NCBI RefSeq assembly: GCF_011761945.1
Contig: NZ_JAASQV010000001.1
Coordinates: 806,001 to 870,000, forward strand
DNA: 64,000 nt
From: Sphingomonas leidyi
GTDB lineage: Bacteria > Pseudomonadota > Alphaproteobacteria > Sphingomonadales > Sphingomonadaceae
Reading direction: 5' to 3'
The translations under genes and the position numbers were made by a program. The notes under the pieces were generated by a model. That model was not told the DNA's origin. It ran no database searches and worked only from the letters and a program-made list of their open reading frames with translations. Every line of letters starts with the position of its first letter. The first letter of the stretch is position 1. Positions 50,845-59,073 of the stretch are shown piece by piece.

Positions 50845-50850
50845 TATATA
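50845..50850. promoter_or_regulatory. TATATA box in the divergent gap
   Basis: The only TATATA in the gap lies 39 bases upstream of the TTG start of the first cysteine desulfurase and is self-complementary, so it could serve as a -10 element in either direction. No clear -35 was found. If used on plus, transcription would start downstream of the ATG at 50832, which supports the later start codon. Confidence 0.3.
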
Positions 50851-50888
50851 GGCAGCGCGCCCCTTTGCGCAATTACAACGAGATTCGC

Positions 50889-51965
50889 TTGGCCGACCGC
50901 ATCTATCTGGACCATGCCGCGACCACTCCCATGCTGCCGCAGGCGCTGGCGGCGGTGGAGGCGGGGATGCGCCACTGGGCGAATCCCAGCTCACCCCATG
51001 CCGAGGGGCGCGCGGCCCGCGCCGCGCTGGAGAAGGCGCGCAGCGACGTCGCCGCCGCCTATGGTTGGGCGCACGAGCTGGTCTTCACCAGCGGTGCCAG
51101 CGAATCGCTGCAGATCGCGCTTGGCCGCTCGATGGCGCCGCGCCGGCTGATCAGCGCGGTCGAGCATGATTCGGTGTTGCGCCATTCGGAGGGTGCGCAG
51201 GTGCTGCCCGTCGACGGCGACGGGGTCCTGGATCTCGACGCGTTGCGCGGCGCGCTGGCGGCGGGGCCGCGCGCGCTGGTGGGAGTGCAATGGGCGAACA
51301 GCGAGACCGGTGTGCGCCAGCCGATCGCCGAGATCGCGGCTATCGTGCACGCGGCGGGCGCCATCCTGCTGGTCGATGCGGCACAGATGCCCGCGCGCGC
51401 CGACGATGCGGTGCTGCGCCATGCCGATCTCGTGGCGGTCTCCGCACACAAGCGTGGTGGACCGCCGGGGATCGGTGCGCTGCTGGTGCGCGATTTCGGC
51501 GTGCTGCTGCCGATGGGCGGGCAGGAAAAGGGCTATCGCGCGGGCACCGAGAATCTTCCCGGTGCACTGGGCTATTCGATTGCCGTCCAGATGCCCGAGG
51601 ATCTGGCGCGAATGGCGGCGCTGCGGGCCCGGCTGGAGGCGGCGATCGTCGCGGCGGGCGGCGACCCAGTGGGCGCGAACCGTCCGCGCAGTCCGCTGAT
51701 CGGAGCCTATCGGATGCCGGGCGTCTCCTCCGCCGCCCAGCTGATCCGCTTCGACCTGGCCGGCATATCGGTCTCGGCGGGCAGCGCCTGTTCCTCGGGC
51801 AGCATGCGGCCGAGCCATGTCCTCGCCGCGATGGGCTGGGAGGAGCCGGCATTGCGCGAAGTGGTGCGGGTGAGTTTCGGGCGCAATACCACCGAAGCGG
51901 AGGTGGATGCCTTCACGACGCTCTGGCGTCAGATCGCGATCGAGGCCAGAACCAGAGCCGCATGA
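50889..51965 (+). CDS. Cysteine desulfurase-like aminotransferase class V, copy 1
   Basis: A 358-residue fold-I PLP enzyme. IYLDHAATTPML opens the protein, HDSV supplies the ring-stacking His, AVSAHKRGGPPGIG holds the PLP lysine, and GSACSSGS carries the active-site Cys. It would remove sulfur from cysteine as a persulfide. The TTG start at 50889 fits the conserved N-terminus and lies downstream of the TATATA box; an ATG at 50832 would add 19 unlikely residues. Its stop overlaps the start of a second, related gene (ATGA). The two are diverged, so duplication is old. Confidence 0.85.
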   Translation: MADRIYLDHAATTPMLPQALAAVEAGMRHWANPSSPHAEGRAARAALEKARSDVAAAYGWAHELVFTSGASESLQIALGRSMAPRRLISAVEHDSVLRHSEGAQVLPVDGDGVLDLDALRGALAAGPRALVGVQWANSETGVRQPIAEIAAIVHAAGAILLVDAAQMPARADDAVLRHADLVAVSAHKRGGPPGIGALLVRDFGVLLPMGGQEKGYRAGTENLPGALGYSIAVQMPEDLARMAALRARLEAAIVAAGGDPVGANRPRSPLIGAYRMPGVSSAAQLIRFDLAGISVSAGSACSSGSMRPSHVLAAMGWEEPALREVVRVSFGRNTTEAEVDAFTTLWRQIAIEARTRAA

Positions 51966-53053
51966 CCTATCTCGACTATCAGGCGACCACACCGCTCGCG
52001 CCCGAGGCGCTGGCCGCGATGCTGCCCTTGCTGGAAGGCAATTTCGCCAATCCGCATTCCGCCCATGCCCAGGGCCGCGCGGCAAGGGCGGCGGTGGAAG
52101 TGGCGCGCGACGATGTCGCCGGATTGTTGCCTCCGGGCGGGACGGTAAGCTTCACCAGCGGCGCGACCGAGGCGCTCAACTGGGCGATCAAGGGCACGAG
52201 CGGCGGGATCGTGACGATCGCGACCGAACATGCCGCCGTGCTCGACACGGCCGCGGCGGAGCGCCGCAGGGGCAGGGACGTCGTCGTGCTGCCGGTCGGC
52301 ACCGAAGGGCTGGTCGACCTCGCCGCCGCGCGTGCGGCGATCGGTCCGGGCGTCGGCCTGGTCGCGGCGATGCTGGTCAACAACGAGATCGGCGTGATCC
52401 AGCCGATCGCGGAACTGGCGCATCTCGCCCATGCCGCCGGCGCGCTGTTCCTTTGCGACGCGGTGCAGGGCTATGGCCGGGTGCGCATCCCCGATGGCTG
52501 CGACCTGATCGCCGTCTCGGCGCACAAGATCCACGGGCCCAAGGGCGTGGGCGCCCTGTGGATCCGCGACGGGGTGACGCTGGAGCCGCTGATGCATGGT
52601 GGCGGGCAGGAGCCGGCGGGCCGTTCGGGCACGCTGTCGCCCGCATTGTGCGCGGGGTTCGGTGCGGCGGCAAGGCTCGCCAAGCAGCGCCTCGGTGCCG
52701 ATCATGCCCATGCCGAGCAGCTCTTTCGCGCGGCGCTTGCCCGTATCCCCGGCGATTGGGTGCTGAACGGCGCACAGGGAGACCGCTATCCCGGCAATCT
52801 CAACCTGCGCCATGACGGGCTCGACGTCGCCCGGCTGATGTCGGACCTGCGCGACATCGCCTTTTCCGCCGGATCGGCCTGCGCGAGCGGATCGGGGCGG
52901 CCGAGCCATGTGCTCGAGGCGATCGGCCTCTCCGCTGCCGAGGCGCGCGCAAGCATCCGCATCGGCTTCGGGCGCTATACCACCGAGGACGCGTTGCTCC
53001 ATGCGATCGACCGGATCGCCGCCGCCGCCCGGCGGCAGAGCCGCGCGGCATGA
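51962..53053 (+). CDS. Cysteine desulfurase, copy 2 (IscS-like)
   Basis: A 363-residue cysteine desulfurase. TYLDYQATTPLAPEAL at the start, TEHAAVLD (His), AVSAHKIHGPKGVGALW (PLP lysine), RSGTLSP and GSACASGSG (Cys loop) are all conserved. It supplies sulfur for Fe-S cluster assembly and tRNA modification. The gene overlaps copy 1 upstream and the ferredoxin gene downstream by four bases each, so the three proteins should be made together. I see no scaffold (IscU) or chaperone genes next to it; sphingomonads usually use a separate Suf system. Confidence 0.9.
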   Translation: MTYLDYQATTPLAPEALAAMLPLLEGNFANPHSAHAQGRAARAAVEVARDDVAGLLPPGGTVSFTSGATEALNWAIKGTSGGIVTIATEHAAVLDTAAAERRRGRDVVVLPVGTEGLVDLAAARAAIGPGVGLVAAMLVNNEIGVIQPIAELAHLAHAAGALFLCDAVQGYGRVRIPDGCDLIAVSAHKIHGPKGVGALWIRDGVTLEPLMHGGGQEPAGRSGTLSPALCAGFGAAARLAKQRLGADHAHAEQLFRAALARIPGDWVLNGAQGDRYPGNLNLRHDGLDVARLMSDLRDIAFSAGSACASGSGRPSHVLEAIGLSAAEARASIRIGFGRYTTEDALLHAIDRIAAAARRQSRAA

Positions 53054-53385
53054 TCCGCGTCACCTTCATCAGCGCCGACGGGCGCGACCGGCACGAAGTG
53101 ACGGCGGAGACGGGGCTGCGCCTGCTCGAAGTGGCGCAGAATGACGGCCAGCCGCTGGAGGGCACTTGCGAGGGGCAGATGGCCTGCTCGACCTGCCACG
53201 TGATCGTCGATCCCGAATATTTCGCCCGGCTGCCCCGCGCTGCGGAGGAAGAGGAGGACATGCTCGACCTGGCGGTGGGCGCGGTGCGCACCAGCCGGCT
53301 CGCCTGCCAGATCCTGCTAACGCCGGACCTGGACGGGCTGGTGGTGCACATGCCGGCCGGTCATCGCGACATGCAGGGGCGCTGA
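53050..53385 (+). CDS. [2Fe-2S] ferredoxin of the Isc/adrenodoxin type
   Basis: A 111-residue electron carrier. Cluster ligands are Cys40, Cys46, Cys49 and Cys86 in CEGQMACSTC and RLACQI, the spacing of adrenodoxin-like Isc ferredoxins. The acidic stretch EEEEDMLD near 66-73 is the usual partner-binding surface. It probably feeds electrons to cluster assembly with the neighbouring desulfurases, or to a cytochrome P450. It starts with ATG overlapping the desulfurase stop (ATGA). Length and motif spacing are normal. Confidence 0.93.
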   Translation: MIRVTFISADGRDRHEVTAETGLRLLEVAQNDGQPLEGTCEGQMACSTCHVIVDPEYFARLPRAAEEEEDMLDLAVGAVRTSRLACQILLTPDLDGLVVHMPAGHRDMQGR

Positions 53386-53540
53386 GGCGTATCGCGGGGG
53401 ATTCCGGATGACCCTGGGCTGAGCGATCCGTTCAGCCTGTCGAAATCGGTTCAATTTCAGGATCGAGCATGGAACCGAAACGATCGTTCCGGTTTCCGAC
53501 ATCGGGGGGCTCTTTCCCCCGCAAGCAGGAGAGAGAAGAT

Positions 53541-53765
53541 ATGAAATTGCTTCCGATCCTCGCGGCCGCCGCTGCCGCGACCCTCGCCATCCCGGCCGCC
53601 AATGCCGCCGCTGCCCCGGCGGCCCCGGCGATCGCCGGCAAGGCGGACATCCAGCACCACCGTCCGCACCATCGCAAGCGGCCCCAGTGGCGCACGGTGT
53701 GCAAGACCAAGTGGCATCACGGCCATCGCCAGCGCGTGTGCCGCAAGGTGCGCGTCCACCGCTAA
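53541..53765 (+). CDS. Small secreted His/Arg-rich protein with two cysteines
   Basis: A 74-residue precursor with a signal peptide (1-22, ILAAAAAATLAIPAANA). The mature chain of about 50 residues is strongly basic and His-rich (HHRPHHRKRPQ, KWHHGHRQR) with two Cys in the similar segments WRTVCKTKW and QRVCRKVRV, which suggests one disulfide. It could bind metal, nucleic acid or envelope polymers; no function is known to me. The ATG has AGGAGAG upstream, and a strong hairpin follows the stop, so it is a well-formed single-gene unit. Confidence 0.75.
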   Translation: MKLLPILAAAAAATLAIPAANAAAAPAAPAIAGKADIQHHRPHHRKRPQWRTVCKTKWHHGHRQRVCRKVRVHR

Positions 53766-53772
53766 GGGTTTC

Positions 53773-53800
53773 GGGCGGGAGCGTGCCTGCGTTCCCGCCC
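53773..53800 (+). terminator. Terminator of the small His-rich gene
   Basis: GGGCGGGA (53773-53780) pairs with TCCCGCCC (53793-53800), loop of 12 bases, followed by TTG. It begins eight bases after the stop codon. Confidence 0.65.
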
Positions 53801-53835
53801 TTGCCTAACCGCCTGACTTTGCCCATATGCGCCGC

Positions 53836-53928
53836 GGGAGTCGGGCGGACGCAGTCGTCGCCAACCTGGTCAGATCCGGAAGGAAGCAGCCACAACGATT
53901 TCGCTGCGGGTCGTTCCGGCTCCCACCG
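53836..53928 (+). ncRNA. ffs: Signal recognition particle RNA (4.5S-type)
   Basis: The conserved tip of SRP RNA is visible as GGTCAGATCCGGAAGGAAGC at 53868-53887, with AGCC following. The outer arms GGGAGTCGG and CCGGCTCCC pair (one G-U) and place the ends near 53836 and 53928; the exact ends are estimates. It binds Ffh and targets membrane proteins. One base in the tip (A after GGTCAG) differs from the usual GGTCAGGTCC. Its position upstream of dnaX is commonly seen in related bacteria. Confidence 0.88.
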
Positions 53929-53967
53929 CATCCTCGCATCGCCCTCTTGCCCGCGACCGCCGCGTAA

Positions 53968-54381
53968 TCACCTGAACGGCGGCGAATAGTCGGTCAGGCG
54001 CATGGTCCGGTCCTCTATCTCGCCCATGATCGGCGCGTCGGGGCTCAGCGTCGCCTTCTTGATCGCGATCCATTCCGAATCGGCCATGAACGCCGCCCAG
54101 CAGGCCTTTTGCGTCGCCTCGTCGGGCCAGCGCAGCAGATAGACGAATTCCGGCTTCCCGTCGCGCCGGGCTTCCCAGGTTGCGACGATGTCGAAGCCGT
54201 GGCGCTTCATGATTCGCATCGCGTGGTCGCGGAAGCGGGAATGGAAGACGGGCCTGCTGGCTTCGTGGAGCGCATAGACGCGAAGCTGGTAGAGCGGCCC
54301 GTCTTCGGCGCGCGCCCGGGTCGGGGCCGTCGCCAGCGTCGCCGCCATCGCCAGTCCGAGCGCCATTCTGGTCATCGTCAT
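53968..54381 (-). CDS. NIPSNAP-family protein with signal peptide
   Basis: A 137-residue protein. A signal peptide (about 1-25, ending RARA) precedes a single NIPSNAP/dimeric alpha-beta-barrel domain: YQLRVYALHEASRPVFHSRF, then FVYLLRWPDEATQKACWAAF. The biochemical role of these proteins in bacteria is unclear. It is divergent from dnaX with 72 bases between the two, and its 3' end lies 40 bases from the SRP RNA gene. No operon partners. Confidence 0.82.
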   Translation of the reverse strand: MTMTRMALGLAMAATLATAPTRARAEDGPLYQLRVYALHEASRPVFHSRFRDHAMRIMKRHGFDIVATWEARRDGKPEFVYLLRWPDEATQKACWAAFMADSEWIAIKKATLSPDAPIMGEIEDRTMRLTDYSPPFR

Positions 54382-54453
54382 CGCATTCCTCCCATGCCGG
54401 GCTTAGTCCATCGGCTTGGACGCGGCGACGGGAACACGCTAGGAACGCAGACG

Positions 54454-56085
54454 ATGTCCGATTCCCTGCTTGGCCTCGACGAACCCCCGCAGCCGCGCGA
54501 CCCGAATGCGTCCGGGGCCTATCGCGTGCTGGCGCGCAAATACCGGCCGCAGACCTTTTCCGAACTGATCGGCCAGGACGCGATGGTCACCACGCTGGGC
54601 AACGCGATCAAGCGCGACCGGCTGGCGCACGCCTTCCTGCTCACCGGCGTGCGCGGCGTCGGCAAGACCTCTACCGCGCGGCTGATTGCCAAGGCGCTCA
54701 ACTGCATCGGCCCGGACGGGCAGGGCGGACCGACGATCGATCCCTGCGGCGTCTGCGAGCCGTGCCGGGCGATCGCCGAGGGCCGTCATATCGACGTGAT
54801 CGAGATGGACGCCGCCAGCCATACCGGCGTCGACGACGTACGCGAGATCATCGAGGCGTCGCGCTATTCCGCCGTCTCGGCGCGCTACAAGATCTACATC
54901 ATCGACGAAGTCCATATGCTCTCCAAGAGCGCGTTCAACGCGCTGCTCAAGACGCTGGAGGAGCCGCCGGCGCATGTGAAGTTCCTGTTCGCCACCACCG
55001 AGGTGAACAAGGTGCCGGTGACGGTGCTCTCGCGCTGCCAGCGTTTCGACCTGCGCCGCATCCCGGCCGAGCTGCTCGCCGAGCATTTTGCCAGAGTGAC
55101 CCAGGCCGAGGGCTTCGAGGCGGAGCCCGAGGCGCTGGCGCTGATCGCCCGCGCCGCCGAGGGATCGGCGCGCGACGGGCTGTCGATCCTCGACCAGGCG
55201 ATCGCGCATGCGGGCCTGGAGGGCGAAGGCGTGAAGGCCGAGGCGGTGCGGCAGATGCTGGGCCTGTCCGACCGTGGCGCGATCCGCACCCTGTTCGGGC
55301 TGCTGCTGGAGGGGGACGCGCCCGGCGCGCTGGCCTCGCTCCGGGGGCAGTACGACCTTGGCGTCGATCCGCAGGCGGTGCTGCGCACGCTGCTCGAGAC
55401 GGTGCACGCAGTGACGCTCGCCAAGCTCGGCACCGATGCCAATTCGGGCCAGTCGGCCGAGGAGCTGAAATCGCTCGAGCGCTGGGCGGCGGGACTGAGC
55501 TTCCCGGCGCTCCACCGGCTGTGGCAGCTGGTGCTGCGCGGGCATGACGAAGTGGCGCGGGCGGTGCTGCCGATCGAAGCGGCGGAGATGGCGCTGCTGC
55601 GCGTCATCCATGCCTCGCAACTGCCCGATCCGGGCGAGCTCGCGCGCCAGATCGCCAGCGGCAGCGTCACCATCTCGGGTGGCGGCGCTCCCGCGGCGGC
55701 GGGGCCGAACGGTGCGGCGATGCCCACCAGCCTGGGCCAGCTGGCCGACTATCTCGAGGAGAAGCGCCGCTTCCAGCTCGCCACCCAGGTGCGCGACTAT
55801 CTTCGCCCGGTGCGTTTCGCGGGTACCGAGGTGGAGTTCGCGGCGGCGCGGCCGCTGCCGTTCGATTTCATCAAGGAACTGGGGGCGGCGCTCAAGGAGT
55901 TGACCGGCACCAACTGGAAGCTCCTGTGCGTCGACGTGCCGGCCCAGGCGATGACGCTGCGCGAGGAACAGGCGGCGAGCGAGCAGGCCGAGCGCGATGC
56001 AGTGCTTGCCTCGCCGATGGTCGCCGCCGCGATGGAAGCCTTTCCCGATGCCGAGCTGATCGGCTGGAGCAAGACCGGAAGTTAG
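54454..56085 (+). CDS. dnaX: DNA polymerase III subunits gamma and tau
   Basis: A 543-residue clamp-loader ATPase. Walker A GVRGVGKTS (about 65-73), zinc-binding CGVCEPC with an earlier Cys (ALNC), Walker B YIIDEVHM and the sensor FATTE are present, followed by domain III and a C-terminal tau-type region. It loads the beta clamp and links the polymerase core. The start at 54454 begins the family sequence; the open frame continues upstream through the divergent gap. No A-rich slippery site for a gamma frameshift was seen. The YbaB gene follows after nine bases, as in many bacteria. Confidence 0.95.
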   Translation: MSDSLLGLDEPPQPRDPNASGAYRVLARKYRPQTFSELIGQDAMVTTLGNAIKRDRLAHAFLLTGVRGVGKTSTARLIAKALNCIGPDGQGGPTIDPCGVCEPCRAIAEGRHIDVIEMDAASHTGVDDVREIIEASRYSAVSARYKIYIIDEVHMLSKSAFNALLKTLEEPPAHVKFLFATTEVNKVPVTVLSRCQRFDLRRIPAELLAEHFARVTQAEGFEAEPEALALIARAAEGSARDGLSILDQAIAHAGLEGEGVKAEAVRQMLGLSDRGAIRTLFGLLLEGDAPGALASLRGQYDLGVDPQAVLRTLLETVHAVTLAKLGTDANSGQSAEELKSLERWAAGLSFPALHRLWQLVLRGHDEVARAVLPIEAAEMALLRVIHASQLPDPGELARQIASGSVTISGGGAPAAAGPNGAAMPTSLGQLADYLEEKRRFQLATQVRDYLRPVRFAGTEVEFAAARPLPFDFIKELGAALKELTGTNWKLLCVDVPAQAMTLREEQAASEQAERDAVLASPMVAAAMEAFPDAELIGWSKTGS

Positions 56086-56094
56086 GAAGTATTT

Positions 56095-56418
56095 ATGAAG
56101 AGTCTCGAAGACATCATGGCCATGGCGCAGAACGTCCAGGCCGAACTTACCAAGGCGCAGGCCGATCTCGACAAGATCGAGGTGGAAGGCGCGTCGGGCG
56201 GCGGGCTGGTCAAGGTCCAGGCTTCCGCCAAGGGCCGGATCATCGGCATCCAGATCGACGATTCACTGCTGAACCCGGCGGAGAAGGGCATGCTCGAGGA
56301 TCTGCTCGCGGCAGCCTTCAACGACGCCCGCGCCAAGGCCGACGCCGCCTCGCAGGAGGCGATGTCGAAAATGACGAGCGGCTTGCCGCTGCCGCCGGGC
56401 TTCAAGCTGCCCTTCTGA
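56095..56418 (+). CDS. YbaB/EbfC-family nucleoid-associated protein
   Basis: A 107-residue DNA-binding protein, dimeric, tweezer-like in known structures. The N-terminal helix (IMAMAQNVQAELTKAQADLD), the GGGLVKVQASAKGRIIGIQI core and the C-terminal helix DLLAAAFNDARAKADAAS match the family. It lies nine bases after dnaX, the conserved arrangement dnaX-ybaB, which supports a role in DNA maintenance. The C-terminal LPLPPGFKLPF tail is typical of alphaproteobacterial members. Confidence 0.92.
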   Translation: MKSLEDIMAMAQNVQAELTKAQADLDKIEVEGASGGGLVKVQASAKGRIIGIQIDDSLLNPAEKGMLEDLLAAAFNDARAKADAASQEAMSKMTSGLPLPPGFKLPF

Positions 56419-56478
56419 TTTCCGGAACCATTCCAACACCTTCTCGGTTGCCGATGGGCAAGATCGAGGAGGAGTGCA

Positions 56479-56697
56479 ATGGTCGAACGCGGAACCGGGC
56501 GTCGCGGCGGCGGCGGCAGCCTGCTGATCGGGCTGGCGCTGTTGGTCGCGGTGGTGATCGGCGCCATCTATCTGTTCAACCAGGATGGCCGCGAGGATGC
56601 GAAGGCCGACGCGACCGGCAAGGCGGCCGACAAGATAGGCGACGCAGCCAGGGATGTCGGCGACGCGGCGAAGAGCGCGGCGAACAGGATCCAGTGA
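56479..56697 (+). CDS. Small single-helix membrane protein
   Basis: A 72-residue protein: a Gly/Arg-rich N-terminus (ERGTGRRGGGG), one membrane helix (SLLIGLALLVAVVIGAIYLF, about 14-33), then an Asp/Ala/Lys-rich tail (DAKADATGKAADKIGDAARD) predicted to be helical and periplasmic. No family recognised, although the tail pattern recalls stress-related repeat proteins. The ATG has GGAGGAG four bases upstream. It follows YbaB by 60 bases; a strong symmetrical hairpin follows its stop. Confidence 0.65.
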   Translation: MVERGTGRRGGGGSLLIGLALLVAVVIGAIYLFNQDGREDAKADATGKAADKIGDAARDVGDAAKSAANRIQ

Positions 56698-56701
56698 CTG
56701 C

Positions 56702-56732
56702 ATTCCTCCCCGAGGCGGGCTCGGGGAGGAAT
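56702..56732. terminator. Bidirectional hairpin between convergent genes
   Basis: ATTCCTCCCCGAG (56702-56714) and CTCGGGGAGGAAT (56720-56732) are perfect 13-base complements with a five-base loop. It fills the gap between the small membrane gene and the convergent NUDIX gene. Confidence 0.75.
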
Positions 56733-56733
56733 T

Positions 56734-57132
56734 CTATCGGTCAAGCAGTTTCAAGGCGATCGGCAATACGTGCTCGCGCGTCATCGGTGCGAGCGGGAGT
56801 TTGCCGGCACAGGCGATAGCCACCCAGATCGCTTCCTCGATCTCTGCGGCTATCGCGGGATCATGGGGCGCGGTGAGGTGGAAGAGCTCTGCCTCCACCC
56901 TATGGCCCGGCTCGTTGGCGGCGGAGGCGTGGAAGCGGCCGAGCCAGGGAGCATCCGTGATTGCAAGGCCGATCTCCTCGGCCAGTTCGCGGCGCAGCGC
57001 CTCGATCGGCGCTTCGCCGGGTTCGATCTTGCCGCCCGCCTGCATATAGGCCGCGGTCCCCCTTTTCCGGACCAGCAGCATATGGCCCGCACCGTCGTCG
57101 ATCAGCGCGGCGGCGATGCGGATCGGCGGCAT
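56734..57132 (-). CDS. NUDIX hydrolase
   Basis: A 132-residue pyrophosphohydrolase. The Nudix box GGKIEPGE, seven residues, then RELAEEIG is complete (GX5EX7REUXEEXGU). Substrate unknown; the size and 8-oxo-dGTPase-like spacing fit a house-cleaning role. The start at 57132 (PPIRIAAALIDDG) avoids overlap with mtgA; an in-frame start at 57177 would overlap its end by 32 bases. It lies directly downstream of mtgA on the same strand. Confidence 0.88.
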   Translation of the reverse strand: MPPIRIAAALIDDGAGHMLLVRKRGTAAYMQAGGKIEPGEAPIEALRRELAEEIGLAITDAPWLGRFHASAANEPGHRVEAELFHLTAPHDPAIAAEIEEAIWVAIACAGKLPLAPMTREHVLPIALKLLDR

Positions 57133-57145
57133 CGCCCCATCCGCA

Positions 57146-58105
57146 TCAACGGACACAATCGTCCAGCCCATCACCACGCACGGTGCCGATGCGGGCAGTT
57201 ATTGCGTTTCCGTAACGACGCGTGAAGCCGCGCGGATCGATGCCGGCGCGCTTCTTGGGCAGCGGCAGCACCGCGGCGATCTGGGCGGCTTCGCGAGGAG
57301 ACAGGCGCGAGGCGTCGTGCTTGAAATAGCGCATCGCGCCGGCGTTGACGCCATAGGTGCCGATCCCCGTCTCCGCGACGTTGAGATAGACTTCCATGAT
57401 CCGCCGCTTGCCCCAGATATTCTCGATCAGGACCGTGAAATAGGCTTCCAGCGCCTTGCGGACATAGCCGCCGCCCTGGAACAGGAAGACGTTCTTCGCG
57501 GTCTGCTGGCTGATCGTCGAGCCGCCGCGGATGCGGCCGCCCTGCTGGTTGCGGGCATAGGCCTGTTCGATCGCAGTGAGATCGAAGCCGTGATGGGTGC
57601 AGAAGCGCGCATCCTCGGCAGCGATCGCGGCGCGTGTCATGTTGGGATCGATCCGGTCGATCGACATCCAGCGCTTGGTGGCGCCATGGCCTCCGACAAT
57701 GTCGCCGATCTGCGTCCAGGTGATCGGCGGCGGCACGAACCTGTAGATCGCCACCATGCCGATCGAGACGGCCAGGAAGGCAAGGATTGCCTTCAGGATC
57801 CAGAACGCGATGCGGCGGAGCAGGGGCTTGCGGGGCTTGGATGCACGCTCTTCCTTCCCCGGCCTTCGCCGGGCAGGAGCTTGTGGAGGCGCTTCGCTGC
57901 GGGACGCGAAAGGATCGGGCTCCTCGCCCAGCGGGCGGAGGTCCGCCATCGGCGGCGCGCCCAGCCCGGGCTGCTGCGCCGTGGTCGCGCGCGGAGTCCA
58001 GTCGCGCGGACGCGGCGCGGATGCGGAAGGCGCCGGCGGGATGTCCGCCGGCGCCTCGGGCTGGCGCGGAGGCTCCGCGCCGGTATCGCGATCCTGATCC
58101 CCCAT
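57146..58105 (-). CDS. mtgA: Monofunctional peptidoglycan glycosyltransferase
   Basis: A 319-residue GT51 enzyme that polymerises lipid II into glycan strands on the outer face of the inner membrane. The catalytic Glu164 is in AAEDARFCTHHGFD; RGGSTISQQTAKNVFL and the KRRIMEVYLN block are the other conserved motifs. One membrane helix spans about 98-121. The first 97 residues are an unusual Pro/Ala/Arg-rich cytosolic extension, longer than in most MtgA proteins. It follows rpoH by seven bases and is probably co-transcribed with it. Confidence 0.93.
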   Translation of the reverse strand: MGDQDRDTGAEPPRQPEAPADIPPAPSASAPRPRDWTPRATTAQQPGLGAPPMADLRPLGEEPDPFASRSEAPPQAPARRRPGKEERASKPRKPLLRRIAFWILKAILAFLAVSIGMVAIYRFVPPPITWTQIGDIVGGHGATKRWMSIDRIDPNMTRAAIAAEDARFCTHHGFDLTAIEQAYARNQQGGRIRGGSTISQQTAKNVFLFQGGGYVRKALEAYFTVLIENIWGKRRIMEVYLNVAETGIGTYGVNAGAMRYFKHDASRLSPREAAQIAAVLPLPKKRAGIDPRGFTRRYGNAITARIGTVRGDGLDDCVR

Positions 58106-58112
58106 GGCCTCG

Positions 58113-59015
58113 TCAGGCGGTCAGCAGGCGCTTCTCGCCGGCGATGCGCATCATCGCCTTTTGCAGCTTCTCGAACGCGCGCACCTCGATCTGGCGGACG
58201 CGCTCGCGGCTGACGTCATAGACCTGCGAGAGTTCCTCGAGGGTCTTGGGATCGTCCGTCAGGCGGCGCTCGGTGAGGATGTGCCGCTCGCGCTCGTTGA
58301 GGTCCTCCATCGCCGACACGAGCATCTCGTGGCGGACGGTGGCTTCCTGGGCCTCGGCGACGCGCTCGTCCTGCAGCTGGTCCTCGTCGGCCAGCCAATC
58401 CTGCCACTGACCCTCGCCATCCTCGCGCATCGGCACGTTGAGCGACGTGTCGCCGCCCATCGCCATGCGACGGTTCATCGAGGTGACTTCCTCCTCGGTG
58501 ACGCCCAGATCGGTGGCGATCTTGGCGACATGCTCGGGGGAAAGGTCGCCGTCCTCGAACGCGTCGAGCTTGGCCTTCATCCGGCGCAGGTTGAAGAACA
58601 GCTTCTTCTGCGCCGCGGTGGTGCCCATCTTCACGAGCGACCAAGAGCGCAGGATGAATTCCTGGATCGAGGCGCGGATCCACCACATGGCATAGGTCGC
58701 CAGGCGGAAGCCCCGATCGGGCTCGAACTTCTTCACGCCCTGCATCAGGCCGATATTGCCTTCCGAGATCAGCTCGGAGACGGGCAGGCCATAGCCGCGA
58801 TAGCCCATGGCGATCTTCGCCACGAGGCGCAGGTGCGAGGTGACCAGCTGGGCCGCGGCATCCGTGTCGCCATGCTCCTGGAAGCGCTTGGCGAGCATGA
58901 ACTCCTGCTCGGGGCTCAGGATCGGAAACTTCTTGATCTCGGCCAGGTAGCGGTTGAGGCTGGCCTCACCACCGAGCGCGGGGATCGTCGCCGGGACGTT
59001 GCTTCCGCTTGCCAT
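58113..59015 (-). CDS. rpoH: RNA polymerase sigma factor RpoH
   Basis: A 300-residue sigma-32-type factor for heat-shock promoters. Region 2 has SHLRLVAKIAMGYRGYGLPV and FRLATYAMWWIRASIQEFIL, the RpoH box QKKLFFNLR lies near 135-143, and region 4 ends in VSRERVRQIEVRAFEKL. GGGAG lies eight bases before the ATG at 59015; an ATG two codons earlier is possible but too near. The gene lies between rluD-type and mtgA genes, with 58 bases upstream for its own promoter. Confidence 0.95.
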   Translation of the reverse strand: MASGSNVPATIPALGGEASLNRYLAEIKKFPILSPEQEFMLAKRFQEHGDTDAAAQLVTSHLRLVAKIAMGYRGYGLPVSELISEGNIGLMQGVKKFEPDRGFRLATYAMWWIRASIQEFILRSWSLVKMGTTAAQKKLFFNLRRMKAKLDAFEDGDLSPEHVAKIATDLGVTEEEVTSMNRRMAMGGDTSLNVPMREDGEGQWQDWLADEDQLQDERVAEAQEATVRHEMLVSAMEDLNERERHILTERRLTDDPKTLEELSQVYDVSRERVRQIEVRAFEKLQKAMMRIAGEKRLLTA

Positions 59016-59073
59016 GATCATATCTCCCTTTCACTTAAAGGGCGCGCCCGGCCGAAGCCTGCGCCGCCTGAAA

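Noticed and set aside
54454..56085. Programmed frameshift in dnaX making a separate gamma subunit
   Set aside because: No A-rich slippery heptamer followed by a stem-loop was seen; the gene reads through as one frame.
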